Below, in pieces: positions 43,691 through 52,972 of a stretch of 64,000 nt of DNA (within the stretch, counting starts at the first letter, position 1; each line of letters starts with the position of its first letter). Made by a program: the position numbers and the translations under genes. The stretch is from Ancylobacter oerskovii (GTDB lineage Bacteria; Pseudomonadota; Alphaproteobacteria; Rhizobiales; Xanthobacteraceae): the NCBI RefSeq assembly GCF_018390555.1, contig NZ_JAHBGB010000002.1:620001-684000 (forward strand), written 5' to 3'. Under the pieces are notes generated by a model. That model was not told the origin of the DNA. It did not search any database and saw only the letters and a list, made by a program, of their open reading frames with translations.

Positions 43691-45121
43691 CTAGACGACG
43701 ATGCGCCCTGTCGCCAGGCCGTAGACGGCCAGCACCGCCCCCGCGGCGATGACGGCGAAAAGCATCAGCTCGGCAGGCGTGAAGACCTGCCGCCCCTGCT
43801 CCCGCCGGGTGATCACGAACAAGGCCGTCCCCGGCGCGTAGATCACCAGCGACAGCAGGAGGAAGGTCAGGCCGCCGGCATAGATCAGCCCCGCGGCATA
43901 GAGCGTCGCCAGCGCCGCACGCACGAGGTCGCCGCGGCGCTCCCGCGCCCCGGCCTCGTAGCTCTCGCCGGTCCAGGCGAGCTTGAGCGCATAGGCGGCG
44001 GTGAGCAGATAGGGCAGCAGGATCATCGAGGAGGTGAGCTTGAGCGCCAGCAGGAACGCCTGCTCGGCGAACAGCGTCAGGATCAGGAAGCACTGCACGA
44101 GAATGTTGGTGAGCCAGAGCGCCGCGAACGGCACCTTGTTGCGGTTCTCCGCCGACAGGAAGGCCGGCATGCTCTCCATCTTCGCCGCCGAGAACAGCAC
44201 CTCCGCCGCCAGCAGCGACCATGAGAGATAGGCGCCCAGCACCGAGACGATGAGCCCCACGCTGACGAACACCGCTCCCCACGGGCCGACCACCGCCCGC
44301 AGGACGCCGGCCATGGAAGGGTTGCGCAGCTCCGCGAGGTCCGGGCGCAGCATCACGCCATAGGACAGCATCGTCACCAGCACCAGCAGGCAGAGCACGC
44401 CGAGAAAGCCGAGCAGGGTGGCGAGCCCGACATCCGCGCGCCGGCGGGCATAGCGCGAATAGACGCTCGCTCCCTCGATGCCGACGAAGACGAACACCGT
44501 CACCAGCATGGTGCCGCGCACCTGCGCGAACAGCCCTTCCGCCTCCAGCCCCGGCCCGCCGTAGAAGTTCACCGCGAAGATGTCGGCCTGGAAGCCGAAG
44601 CCGACGAAGACGAGGAAGATCAGGATCGGGATGATCTTGGCGACGGTGACGACGGTGTTGATGAAGGCCGCCTGCCGGACACCGCGCAGGATGAGGAAAT
44701 GGACGATCCACACGCCGAGCGAGGAGACCGCCACCGCGGTGACGGTGTTGCCGTCGCCGAAGATGGGGAACAGCGCCCCGAGCGTGGACTTGATCAGCAC
44801 CCAGTAGGACACGTTGCCAAGGCAGCCGACGGTCCAGTAGCCCAAGGCCGAGAGGAAGCCGGGATATTCGCCGAAGCCCGCCTTGGCATAGGCGTAGACG
44901 CCGGCGTCGAGCTCCGGCCGGCGGCGGGCCAGGGTCTGGAACACCAGGGCCAGCATCAGCATGCCGCCGCCGGCGATGGCCCAGGCGGCGAGCGCGCCCA
45001 GGCCGCCGGTGACGCGGCCGAAGGTCTGCGGCAGGGAGAAGATGCCAGCCCCCACCATCGACCCCACCACCATGGCGGTCAGGGTGGGAAGGGCGAATTT
45101 CGCGTCCGTCGGCTGGCTCAT
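43691..45121 (-). CDS. arcD: Amino-acid permease/antiporter, arginine-ornithine type (first copy)
   Basis: A 476-residue APC-superfamily transporter with twelve or so helices. The family start is [24 protein letters not shown], with the substrate-site GAGIF, and later [16 protein letters not shown]. These features match basic-amino-acid/arginine-ornithine antiporters. It lies 73 bp downstream of arginine deiminase on the same strand; a second copy lies upstream of that gene. Together they would exchange external arginine for ornithine or citrulline. Confidence 0.87.
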   Translation of the reverse strand: MSQPTDAKFALPTLTAMVVGSMVGAGIFSLPQTFGRVTGGLGALAAWAIAGGGMLMLALVFQTLARRRPELDAGVYAYAKAGFGEYPGFLSALGYWTVGCLGNVSYWVLIKSTLGALFPIFGDGNTVTAVAVSSLGVWIVHFLILRGVRQAAFINTVVTVAKIIPILIFLVFVGFGFQADIFAVNFYGGPGLEAEGLFAQVRGTMLVTVFVFVGIEGASVYSRYARRRADVGLATLLGFLGVLCLLVLVTMLSYGVMLRPDLAELRNPSMAGVLRAVVGPWGAVFVSVGLIVSVLGAYLSWSLLAAEVLFSAAKMESMPAFLSAENRNKVPFAALWLTNILVQCFLILTLFAEQAFLLALKLTSSMILLPYLLTAAYALKLAWTGESYEAGARERRGDLVRAALATLYAAGLIYAGGLTFLLLSLVIYAPGTALFVITRREQGRQVFTPAELMLFAVIAAGAVLAVYGLATGRIVV

Positions 45122-45194
45122 TACGGCTATCGCCTATCGGCACGTGCGGCGGGACGGCGCGACCACGCCGCACCGCCCCGGGCGCCTCGCGCCA

Positions 45195-46430
45195 TCAGAA
45201 ATCCACCGCGTCGCGGATGATCGGGCAGGTCATGCAATGGCCGCCGCCGCGCCCGCGCCCGAGCTCGGACCCGTCGATGGTGATGACCTCGATGCCCGCC
45301 TTGCGCAGCAGCGTGTTGGCATAGGTGTTGCGGTCATAGGCGAAGACGACGCCCGGCGAGGCACAGACGAGGTTGGCGCCGGAATCCCACTGGGTACGCT
45401 CGCGCATGTAGTCGTTGCCGCCGGTTTCGACGACGCGGATCTCCTTGAGCCCGAGCGCCTCCCTCACCGTCTCGACGAGGCCCTTGTCCTTCGACAGCTC
45501 GATGCCGCCCTTGCCGTCCGGGCGGTAGGAGAAGCACTGGATGGCATTGACGATGTCGGGATAGAGCAGCACGCAGTCGCGGTCGGCGAAGGTGAAGACA
45601 GTGTCGAGATGCATCGCCGCGCGCAGCTTCGGCATGGCGGCGATGATCACCCGCTCGGCGGCGCCCTTGGCGAACAGCTCGCCGGCGAGCTGGCTGATCG
45701 CCTGCCGCGAGGTGCGCTCGCTCATGCCGATGAGCACGTTGCCCTTGCCGATCGGCATGACGTCGCCGCCCTCGAGGGTGGCGAGCCCCCAATCCTTGGT
45801 CGGATCGCCCCACCAGACATTCACCTTGCCGGCGAAATCGGGATGGAACTTGTAGATGGAGGTGGTGAGGATGGTCTCCTCGTGCCGCGCCGGCCAGTAG
45901 AGCGGGTTCAGCGTCACCCCGCCATAGATCCAGCAGGTGGTGTCGCGGGTGTAGAGGGTGTTGGGCAGCGGCGGCAGCAGATATTCGTTCACGCCGGCGG
46001 CGTCGCGGATCAGCGCCAGGGTCTCGCCGCCGATGGTCTCGGGAAACTCATAGGTCGACAGCCCGCCGATCAGCGTCTCGGCCAGCTGGCGGTCCGGCAA
46101 CCCTTCGAGATAGGCGCGCACCTCCTGGACGAAGCCGAGGCCGATCTGGTTCGGCACGACCTGGTTGTCGAGGATCCATTTCTTGGCCTCGGGAATGGCC
46201 AGGGTCTGGGTGAGCAGGTTGTGCATCTCGACGACCTCGATGCCGCGGTCGCGCATCTTGGTGATGAAGTCGAAATGGTCCCGCTTGGCGACGTCGACCC
46301 ACAGCACGTCGTCGAACAGCAGCGCGTCGCAATTGCTCGGGGTGAGGCGCTGATGGGCGCGTCCGGGCGCACAGACCATCACCTTGCGCAGCTGGCCGAC
46401 CTCGGAATGCACGCCGAAGGGAGTTTCCAT
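45195..46430 (-). CDS. arcA: Arginine deiminase
   Basis: Converts arginine to citrulline and ammonia in the cytoplasm. The 411-residue protein shows the guanidino-modifying catalytic set: Asp in ATLEGGDV, the His/Asp in AMHLDTVF, and the nucleophile Cys in [12 protein letters not shown] at the C-terminus. ATG 46430 has AAGGAG 7 bases upstream. No ornithine carbamoyltransferase (arcB) or carbamate kinase (arcC) gene adjoins it, so either they lie elsewhere or citrulline is exported. Confidence 0.96.
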   Translation of the reverse strand: METPFGVHSEVGQLRKVMVCAPGRAHQRLTPSNCDALLFDDVLWVDVAKRDHFDFITKMRDRGIEVVEMHNLLTQTLAIPEAKKWILDNQVVPNQIGLGFVQEVRAYLEGLPDRQLAETLIGGLSTYEFPETIGGETLALIRDAAGVNEYLLPPLPNTLYTRDTTCWIYGGVTLNPLYWPARHEETILTTSIYKFHPDFAGKVNVWWGDPTKDWGLATLEGGDVMPIGKGNVLIGMSERTSRQAISQLAGELFAKGAAERVIIAAMPKLRAAMHLDTVFTFADRDCVLLYPDIVNAIQCFSYRPDGKGGIELSKDKGLVETVREALGLKEIRVVETGGNDYMRERTQWDSGANLVCASPGVVFAYDRNTYANTLLRKAGIEVITIDGSELGRGRGGGHCMTCPIIRDAVDF

Positions 46431-46456
46431 GATGAGGCTCCTTGATGCCCTTCTTG

Positions 46457-47890
46457 TCAGGGAGTGATGAGGCCGGTCGCGAGACCATAGGCGCCGATGG
46501 CGCCGGCCAGCAAAGTGATGCCGAAGACGATGAGCTCGGCCGGCGCGAACAGCCGCGCCTTCTGCTCGCGCCGCGCCCAGAAATAGAGAATGGTGCTGGG
46601 AACATAGAGCACGGCGAGAAGCAGCACGTATTTCGGGCCGGCGGCGAAGAACATGAACAGCGTGTAGACGACGGCGATCCAGGCGAAGATCTGGTCGCGG
46701 ACCCGCTCATGCGGCGTCGTCTCGTAGCCGGTGCCGCGGCGCGCCAGCAGCACGCCGTAGCCCGCCACCAGCAGATAGGGCAGCAGCGCGGTCACGCTGG
46801 TCATGTCGAGCATGACGTTGAAGGCGTCGCGCGACCAATAAGTGGAGATGACGAACAGCGAGACGACGATGTTGGTCAGCCACAGCGCGTTGGCGGGCAC
46901 CCGGTTGCGGTTCTGCGCCGCGAAGAGCTTCGGCATGTCGTTCGACTTGGCGGCGGCGAACAGCACTTCGGCGCAGATGAGCGACCAGGCGAGATAGGCG
47001 CCGAGCACCGAGATCAGCACGCCGATGGAAATGAACACCGCGCCCCAATGGCCGACGACCAGTTCCAGCGCGCCGGCGAGCGAAGGATTCGACACCCCGG
47101 CGATCGCCGCCCGCGGCGCCGTCGCATAGGGGAGCAGCGTGACGGCCACCATGAGCCCGGTGACGGCGACGAAGCCGAGGATGGTCGCCGAGCCGACATC
47201 CGAGCGCGTCTTGGCATAGCGCGAATAGACGCTCGCCCCCTCGATGCCGAGGAACACGAAGACGGTGATGAGCATGGTGTCGCGCACCTGTGCCACCAGC
47301 GTCTTCTCCGGCATGCCGACGCCGCCGAAGAAATTCTCCGAGAACTGCGTGTAGTTGAAGAAGAAGATGAAGGCGAGCACCGCCACGATCAGCGGCACGA
47401 TCTTGGCGATGGTGACGATGGTGTTGATGAAGGTCGCCTGCTCCACCCCGCGCAGGATCATGAAGTGAAAGGCCCAGATGCCGACCAGCGACACGATGAT
47501 CGCGGTGGCGCTGCTGCCGTCCCCGAATATTTCCGGGAAGAAGCGCCCCAGCGTCGAGCCGATGAGCACCCAGTAGAAGACGTTGCCGAGGCAGCTGCCG
47601 AGCCAATAGCCGAAGGCCGACAGGAAGCCCGTATAGTCGCCGAAGCCCGCCTTGGCATAGGCGAAGACGCCGGCATCGATATCCGGCCGCTTCTCGGCCA
47701 GCGCCTGGAAGACACGCGCCAGCATGTACATGCCGGTACCGGCGATCGCCCAGGCGATGATGGCGCCGAACGGACCGGTGGCCGTCGCGAAGCGGCCCGG
47801 CAGATTGAAGATTCCCGCACCGACCATCGAACCGACGACCATGGCGGTAAGGGAAAACAGCGAAAGCTTACCGGTTGGCTGACTTGCCAT
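46457..47890 (-). CDS. arcD: Amino-acid permease/antiporter, arginine-ornithine type (second copy)
   Basis: A 477-residue paralogue of the transporter at 43691, with the same landmarks: [37 protein letters not shown] and [23 protein letters not shown]. The two are clearly similar but not recent duplicates. It is the first gene of the deiminase operon, 26 bp before arcA. ATG 47890 follows a G-rich stretch (TGGGGG); another start 18 bases upstream is possible. Confidence 0.87.
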   Translation of the reverse strand: MASQPTGKLSLFSLTAMVVGSMVGAGIFNLPGRFATATGPFGAIIAWAIAGTGMYMLARVFQALAEKRPDIDAGVFAYAKAGFGDYTGFLSAFGYWLGSCLGNVFYWVLIGSTLGRFFPEIFGDGSSATAIIVSLVGIWAFHFMILRGVEQATFINTIVTIAKIVPLIVAVLAFIFFFNYTQFSENFFGGVGMPEKTLVAQVRDTMLITVFVFLGIEGASVYSRYAKTRSDVGSATILGFVAVTGLMVAVTLLPYATAPRAAIAGVSNPSLAGALELVVGHWGAVFISIGVLISVLGAYLAWSLICAEVLFAAAKSNDMPKLFAAQNRNRVPANALWLTNIVVSLFVISTYWSRDAFNVMLDMTSVTALLPYLLVAGYGVLLARRGTGYETTPHERVRDQIFAWIAVVYTLFMFFAAGPKYVLLLAVLYVPSTILYFWARREQKARLFAPAELIVFGITLLAGAIGAYGLATGLITP

Positions 47891-48280
47891 GACGCCCCCA
47901 CACAGCACGAAGACTTCGATTGTATTACATATTTATGAGCATTGTATTCTATTAATCGATCCCACGCTGGAGACGATCATTTAATCCAAAATGCCCACAG
48001 GAGGTAAGCCCTTAAAGGATAATATTTTTGCTGCACATGCGAAATCGATGGCGATACGGGCGTGCGGCGGCGGATGGCGCCTTCATCTTTCGAAATCCCA
48101 CGCCGTAAATCTCCACACGACAGGACATGCTGCAGTGCGTGATGAATAAGGGCGCGGTGGAAGCCGGCTCACGACCGGCCGCCCCGCGACCGTCGGCGGC
48201 GCACCAGCCGAGGGACGCCTGCCGAATGCGGCACGACAGCCTTCGCCAAGCGCGGGAAGCGAGACCCGGTGATGCATATA
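47891..48280. promoter_or_regulatory. Promoter region of the arginine deiminase operon
   Basis: AT-rich DNA upstream of the antiporter carries a direct repeat, AATACAAT (minus strand), at about 47919-47926 and 47941-47948, 22 bp apart, or two helical turns. No FNR/Anr-type TTGAT-N4-ATCAA site was found. From 48030 to 48270 the sequence is ordinary and holds no recognisable gene. Confidence 0.4.
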
Positions 48281-48326
48281 TTCCATAATATGAAAATATT
48301 ATGATATGAAATTTCTGAATATGGAA
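48281..48326. promoter_or_regulatory. Two palindromic operators (IclR-type) before the FAD oxidoreductase gene
   Basis: TTCCATAATATGAAA at 48281-48295 and TTTCTGAATATGGAA at 48312-48326 fit the dyad TTYCATAWTATGRAA, the first fully and the second with two mismatches. They are 31 bp apart, about three helical turns. A third match lies in front of the IclR gene at 51228. They are about 80-125 bp upstream of the oxidoreductase start. Confidence 0.55.
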
Positions 48327-48405
48327 TTACTTGACGATTTTGCTTGGAGCGTGATCGGGTACGAAAAATAGGCACTAGCCCATCGCCTCACCTCACGGCA
48401 CGACA

Positions 48406-49728
48406 ATGAGCAAATTCTCTCCCTTCGACGCCACGCTGTGGTACGCCACCGCACGCCCCGCTCCCGAGACGCATCCGCTTGAAGAGCGACTGACCGCCGA
48501 CGTCTGCGTCGTCGGCGCCGGCTACACCGGGCTGACCACCGCGCTCGAACTCGCCAGGCAGGGCGTGAGGGTGGTGGTGCTGGAAGCCGAGGAGGCCGGC
48601 TTCGGCGGCTCCGGCCGCAATGCCGGCCACTGCACGCCGACCTTCAGCTATTACAGCATCGCCTCGTTGCGGAAGATGCTCGGCGAGCCCTGGGCGGAAC
48701 GGCTGATCCATCGCCAGACCCGCGCCAATGACCGGGTCAGCGCCATGATCCGCGACTACCAGATCGACTGCGAGTGGCAGCAGAACGGCTATGTGATGGG
48801 CGCGCTGCGGCCGGGCGCCCTCGACGTGCTGAAAGGCAAGGTCGAGAGCTACAACGCGGTGGGGGCGAAGACTCGCCTGATCGACCGCGAGGAGGTCGAG
48901 GCGCTCACCGGCAGCCCGCGCTTCCATGGCGGCTGGCTGCACACCGAGGCCGGCCACATGAACCCGCTCGGCTATGCCCGCGGCCTTGCCCGCGCGGTGA
49001 TGCAGGAAGGCGGCATCCTCCATACCGGCTCGCGAGTGGAGGGCGTGGAGAAGGAGGGCGGGCGCTGGAAGGTGAAGACCGCCAAGGGCGAGGTGGTCGC
49101 CGACAAGGTGGTGTTCGCCACCGGCGCCTACACGGTCGCCGGATGGCCCAAGCTCGACCAGAGCTTCAAGATCCTGCGGGTGTTCGTCTGCGCCACCCAG
49201 CCGCTCGACCCGGAGACGCGCGCCAAGGTGCTGCCCCACAACACCACCATGCATGACGGGCGCGGCGACATCTATGTCTACAAATACAATGCCGAAGGCC
49301 GCATCGTCGCCTCGATGTTCCCGATGGGCGCGCGCGGGCGCGACCTCGACTATACCCGCCAAGTGATGACCGACCGGCTGAAATGGCTGCATCCGCAGAT
49401 CAGGGAGCCGATCCGCTGGGAATATTTCTGGTTCGGCGAACTCGACATGCAGGTGAAGACCGTGCCGCGCCTCTACGGGCTCGCGCCCGGCGTGGCCGCC
49501 CTCACCGGCCTGTCCGGGCGCGGCGTGCCGACCGGCTCCATGCTCGGCGGCATCCTCGCCGAATGGGCGCTCGGCGTGCCGGAGAAGGACCTCGCCCTGA
49601 AGGTCGAGCCGCTGAAGCCGGCCCCCTTCTATATGAGCTACGCGCCGAAGCTGCGGCTGCGTTATTTCCGTCATCAGGACACCCGCGCCGCGCAGCGCGA
49701 GGGCGCCGACATTCCGCCGCATGCCTGA
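48406..49728 (+). CDS. FAD-dependent amine/amino-acid oxidoreductase (PuuB/DAO-like)
   Basis: Oxidises a C-N bond, probably of an amine or amino acid, with FAD. The 440-residue protein has the Rossmann signature VGAGYTGLTTALELARQG (about 37-54) followed by an E in VVLEAEEAG, the GGSGRNAGH segment typical of gamma-glutamylputrescine oxidase relatives, and C-terminal LTGLSGRGVPTGSMLGG. It forms a pair with the SDR gene 10 bp on. The family is certain; the substrate is not. Confidence 0.9.
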   Translation: MSKFSPFDATLWYATARPAPETHPLEERLTADVCVVGAGYTGLTTALELARQGVRVVVLEAEEAGFGGSGRNAGHCTPTFSYYSIASLRKMLGEPWAERLIHRQTRANDRVSAMIRDYQIDCEWQQNGYVMGALRPGALDVLKGKVESYNAVGAKTRLIDREEVEALTGSPRFHGGWLHTEAGHMNPLGYARGLARAVMQEGGILHTGSRVEGVEKEGGRWKVKTAKGEVVADKVVFATGAYTVAGWPKLDQSFKILRVFVCATQPLDPETRAKVLPHNTTMHDGRGDIYVYKYNAEGRIVASMFPMGARGRDLDYTRQVMTDRLKWLHPQIREPIRWEYFWFGELDMQVKTVPRLYGLAPGVAALTGLSGRGVPTGSMLGGILAEWALGVPEKDLALKVEPLKPAPFYMSYAPKLRLRYFRHQDTRAAQREGADIPPHA

Positions 49729-49738
49729 GGAGGAAAAG

Positions 49739-50440
49739 ATGGGCGCACGCACCGTTCTCATCTCCGGCGGCGGCCGCGGCATCGGCGCCGCGACCGCCAG
49801 GGTGATGGCCGCGGCGGGCTGGAACGTCTCGCTGGGCATGCGCAGCCCCGCCGTGCCCGACTGGGCAGGTGAGGTGGCCGGCACCGTCGAGGCACACCCC
49901 TACGATGCCCTGGACGCGCAATCGGCCGCCGACTGGGTGACGGCGGCACGCGCACGCTTCGGCGGCATCGATGCCGTGGTCGCCAATGCCGGCATCATGA
50001 TCCGCGGCACTGTGGTGGAGACCAGCGACGCGGATTTCGACGCGCTGATGGCGGTGAACGTCGCGGCCCCGCGCCGCCTGGTGAAGGCGGCCTGGGACGA
50101 TCTCGTCGCGAGCGGGCAAGGCCGGGTGATCATTGTGTCCTCGCTGTCCGGCAAGCGGGTGAAGTCGGCTGCCTCGGGCCTCTACGCGGTCTCGAAATTC
50201 GCCGCGACGGGGCTGGCCCACGCCATCCGCCATGCCGGCTTCGCACAGGGCATTCGCGCGACCGCGGTGTGCCCCGGCTTCGTCGCCACCGATATGGGCC
50301 TGCCGCTCACCGACCTCCCCGCCGAGGAACTGACCTTGCCGGAGGATCTCGCCCGCAGCATCGCCTTCCTCATCGAGCTGCCGAACACCTCGAGCGTGGC
50401 CGAGTTCGCGGTGAACTGTCGGCTGGAAGAATCGTTCTGA
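49739..50440 (+). CDS. Short-chain dehydrogenase/reductase
   Basis: A NAD(P)-dependent oxidoreductase of 233 residues. The cofactor motif GGGRGIG (residues 9-15), NAG in VVANAGI, and the catalytic Ser (SSLSG) and Tyr-x-x-x-Lys (YAVSKFA) are all present. ATG 49739 has GAGGAGG 6 bases upstream, better than the ATG 18 bases earlier. It is co-transcribed with the FAD oxidoreductase, so it may reduce or oxidise the carbonyl that enzyme releases (inference). Confidence 0.92.
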   Translation: MGARTVLISGGGRGIGAATARVMAAAGWNVSLGMRSPAVPDWAGEVAGTVEAHPYDALDAQSAADWVTAARARFGGIDAVVANAGIMIRGTVVETSDADFDALMAVNVAAPRRLVKAAWDDLVASGQGRVIIVSSLSGKRVKSAASGLYAVSKFAATGLAHAIRHAGFAQGIRATAVCPGFVATDMGLPLTDLPAEELTLPEDLARSIAFLIELPNTSSVAEFAVNCRLEESF

Positions 50441-50455
50441 GCCGGACGGAGAGGC

Positions 50456-51220
50456 TCAGTTCCGTCGCTCGATCAGGTCGATCTCGGCGCGCAGCAGCGC
50501 GGCGTAGTTCTCGACCAGCCCCGGTGTCATCTTGGCGCAGAGAAAGGTGAAGCCGAGCGAGGCGACCGGCACGCCGGCCTCGTTGCGGATCGGCATGGCG
50601 ACGCCGGCAATGCCGGGGATCAACTCGCCAATATCCACCGCATAGCCGCGGATGCGCGTCTCCTCGATCAGCCGCCAGGCCTTCTCGACCGGCAGATCGC
50701 GGAAATCCCCCAGCCGGGCGGCATTGGCGCGCAGGATGAACTCCTGCTCCTCGCGGTCGAGAAAGGCGAGCATGGAGATGCTGCCCGGCCCGGCGCCGAG
50801 CGGCACCGAGCCGCCGATGGAGCCGGTGAGCGTCTGCACCACGCATTCGCCGTCGCGACGGTCGAGGCAGATGGAATCGTGGTTGTGGCGCGCCATGAGA
50901 TGCGTGGTCTCGCCGGTCTTCTTGCGCAGCCGGGCCAGGCTCATCTCGCAGCGGCTGATCAGCCCCGGCCCGCGCGCGGCGCGGGCGCCATAGATGAACA
51001 TCTTGGCGCCGAGCCGGTAGCGCTTGCGCTTGTCGTCGCGCGCCAGCAGCCGATGGCCGACCAGCGTGTTGAGGATGCGATGGCAGGTCGCCGTGTTGAG
51101 GCCGGACAGGTCGACCAGTTCCTTCAGCGTCGCCCCCTCCGGGTTGCCGTCGGCGATGAGGTCGAGCAGCAGGGCGGCGCGATCCAGCAGCTGCGACCCA
51201 CCGGCACTGGAAACCGACAT
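50456..51220 (-). CDS. IclR-family transcriptional regulator
   Basis: A 254-residue regulator. The N-terminal winged helix (ATLKELVDLSGLNTATCHRILNTLVGHRLL, about 29-58) is followed by the IclR effector domain (PVASLGFTF near the end). It converges on the FAD oxidoreductase/SDR pair and diverges from the amino-acid importer operon. The start is ATG 51220; the palindrome at 51228 sits immediately upstream, suggesting autoregulation. An earlier start would run through that palindrome. Confidence 0.92.
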   Translation of the reverse strand: MSVSSAGGSQLLDRAALLLDLIADGNPEGATLKELVDLSGLNTATCHRILNTLVGHRLLARDDKRKRYRLGAKMFIYGARAARGPGLISRCEMSLARLRKKTGETTHLMARHNHDSICLDRRDGECVVQTLTGSIGGSVPLGAGPGSISMLAFLDREEQEFILRANAARLGDFRDLPVEKAWRLIEETRIRGYAVDIGELIPGIAGVAMPIRNEAGVPVASLGFTFLCAKMTPGLVENYAALLRAEIDLIERRN

Positions 51221-51227
51221 TTCATCT

Positions 51228-51242
51228 TTCCATATTATGATA
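51228..51242. promoter_or_regulatory. Palindromic operator next to the IclR gene start
   Basis: TTCCATATTATGATA matches TTYCATAWTATGRAA in 14 of 15 positions and agrees closely with the site at 48281. It lies 8 bp before the regulator start codon in an AT-rich divergent region that also serves the importer operon beginning at 51405. Confidence 0.55.
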
Positions 51243-51404
51243 AAATAACCTCCATACACTTGTAGTGTGAGAAAAACTGATAATCAATGTTCAAAATTCA
51301 AGCACAGGGGAAGCGGGCTAAATTTTAGCCATCAAACGCGATCGCGCGGCTCTGCGAGTCCCCTCAACGATACCTCACCAACCGCAACCAGACGGGGACC
51401 TACA

Positions 51405-52229
51405 GTGAAGACAACCATTCTGACGATTGCCTCTTCCCTGCTGCTGGCGCTCGGGCTGAGCGCGGCGCACGCCGACACGCTGGCGGATGTCAAATCCAAG
51501 GGCACCCTGACCATCGGCGTGAAGAACGACTATCCGCCCTATGGCCTGCTCAACGACAAGGGCGAGATCGTCGGCTTCGAGGTCGATCTCGGCAAGTACA
51601 TCGCCAAGGAGCTGCTCGGCCCCGACGGCAAGGTCGAGCTGGTGCCGGTGGTGGCGTCCAACCGCATCGAATTCCTGAATTCCGGCCGCATCGACATCAT
51701 CCTCGCCACGCTGGGCGTGACCCCGGAGCGCGCCAAGGTGATCGATTTCTCCGAGTATTACGTCTCGGCGCCCGGCCCCTCGATCCTGGCGCCGAAGAGC
51801 GCCACCTTCTCCAAATGGGAAGAGATGAAGGGCCTGACCCTGTGCGGCATCCAGGGCTCCTACTTCAACAAGCACCTGACCGAGGCCTACGGCATCAATC
51901 TCACCAACTTCAAGACCCAGCCGGAGGCCTATCGCGCGCTGAAGGACAATCGCTGCGTCGGCTTCGCCTTCGACGACATGACCCTGCGCAAGAAGACCGA
52001 GGAGGCCGACTGGGCCGGCTACAAGATCGCCATCGATCCCTATGAGTACATCCCGCAGGCCGCCGGCATCCGCAAGGACGACACCGCCTTCCGCGAGGCG
52101 GTGAACAAGGCGATCCTCAAGGCCGAGGCCGAGGGCAAGCTGATCGAGTGGGAGACCACCTACGGCATGCCGCACGCCAAGTACATCGCCGAGCGCGCCG
52201 AGGCCGCCAAGGCCAAGCTGAAGCCGTGA
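51405..52229 (+). CDS. Amino-acid ABC importer, periplasmic binding protein (family 3)
   Basis: A 274-residue binding protein. The signal peptide ends Ala-His-Ala-Asp near residue 24. The family 3 fold follows: GTLTIGVKNDYPPYG, IVGFEVDLGKYIAKEL with ligand-binding residues, and the second lobe after KGLTLCGIQGSYF. GTG 51405 has GGGGA about 8 bases upstream. It begins a four-gene importer operon with permeases at 52255 and 52973 and the ATPase at 53782, which then runs into an FAD oxidase. The ligand is probably a polar amino acid or amine (inference). Confidence 0.92.
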   Translation: MKTTILTIASSLLLALGLSAAHADTLADVKSKGTLTIGVKNDYPPYGLLNDKGEIVGFEVDLGKYIAKELLGPDGKVELVPVVASNRIEFLNSGRIDIILATLGVTPERAKVIDFSEYYVSAPGPSILAPKSATFSKWEEMKGLTLCGIQGSYFNKHLTEAYGINLTNFKTQPEAYRALKDNRCVGFAFDDMTLRKKTEEADWAGYKIAIDPYEYIPQAAGIRKDDTAFREAVNKAILKAEAEGKLIEWETTYGMPHAKYIAERAEAAKAKLKP

Positions 52230-52254
52230 CCTGACGTCCCGCGGGGGCCGAGCC

Positions 52255-52971
52255 GTGTTCAATCTCGATTATTCGTGGCTGGCCGACCCGGTCTATCAGG
52301 GTTGGCTGATCCGCGGGACGCTCACCACCATCGAGCTGGCGTTCGCCTCCTCGGCGATCTCCTTCGTGATCGGCCTGTTCGGCGCACTGGCGCTGACGCT
52401 GCGCATCGCCTGGCTGGATGCCTTCATCGAGCTGTTCGTGGAAGTGTTCCGCAACACGCCGCCGCTGCTGCAGATGCTGTTCTTCTACTTCACCCTCAGC
52501 ACCATCGGGCTGAGGGTGACCGACCCGGCGACGGGGGTGAGCGTGCCGCTCCTCTCCGCCTTCGCCTGCGCGCTGATCTCGTTGAGCCTGTTCGGCGGCG
52601 CGCTGTGCATCGAGGCCTTCCGCTCCGGGCTCGACAGCCTGCCGCGGGCGGTGACCGAGGCGGCGCGCTCGCTCGGCTACAGCCGCTGGCAGCGCTTCCG
52701 CCGCATCGAGGCGCCGATCGCCAGCCGCATCTGCCTGCCGGCGCTCACCAACATCATGACCAACCAGTTCAAGACCACCTCGCAGGCCTCGGTGATTACC
52801 GTGCCGGAGCTGATGTACTACGCCGGCCAGATCTACAACGACACCTTCCGCACCGCCGAGGTGATGATCCTGGTGCTGTTCATCTATGTCTCGCTGGTGA
52901 GCCTGCTCTCCTGGGGCATGGTGCGCATCGAGCGGGCACTGGCCTTCCCCGGCTATGGCAGGGCGCATTGA
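52255..52971 (+). CDS. Amino-acid ABC importer permease (HisM/GlnP type), first
   Basis: A 238-residue channel subunit with about five helices. GTLTTIELAFASSAISFVIG near the N-terminus and the coupling segment VTEAARSLGYSRWQRFRRIEAP (EAA loop) identify the polar amino-acid subfamily. GTG 52255 starts 25 bp after the binding protein. The next permease begins 1 bp after its stop. Confidence 0.9.
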   Translation: MFNLDYSWLADPVYQGWLIRGTLTTIELAFASSAISFVIGLFGALALTLRIAWLDAFIELFVEVFRNTPPLLQMLFFYFTLSTIGLRVTDPATGVSVPLLSAFACALISLSLFGGALCIEAFRSGLDSLPRAVTEAARSLGYSRWQRFRRIEAPIASRICLPALTNIMTNQFKTTSQASVITVPELMYYAGQIYNDTFRTAEVMILVLFIYVSLVSLLSWGMVRIERALAFPGYGRAH

Positions 52972-52972
52972 G

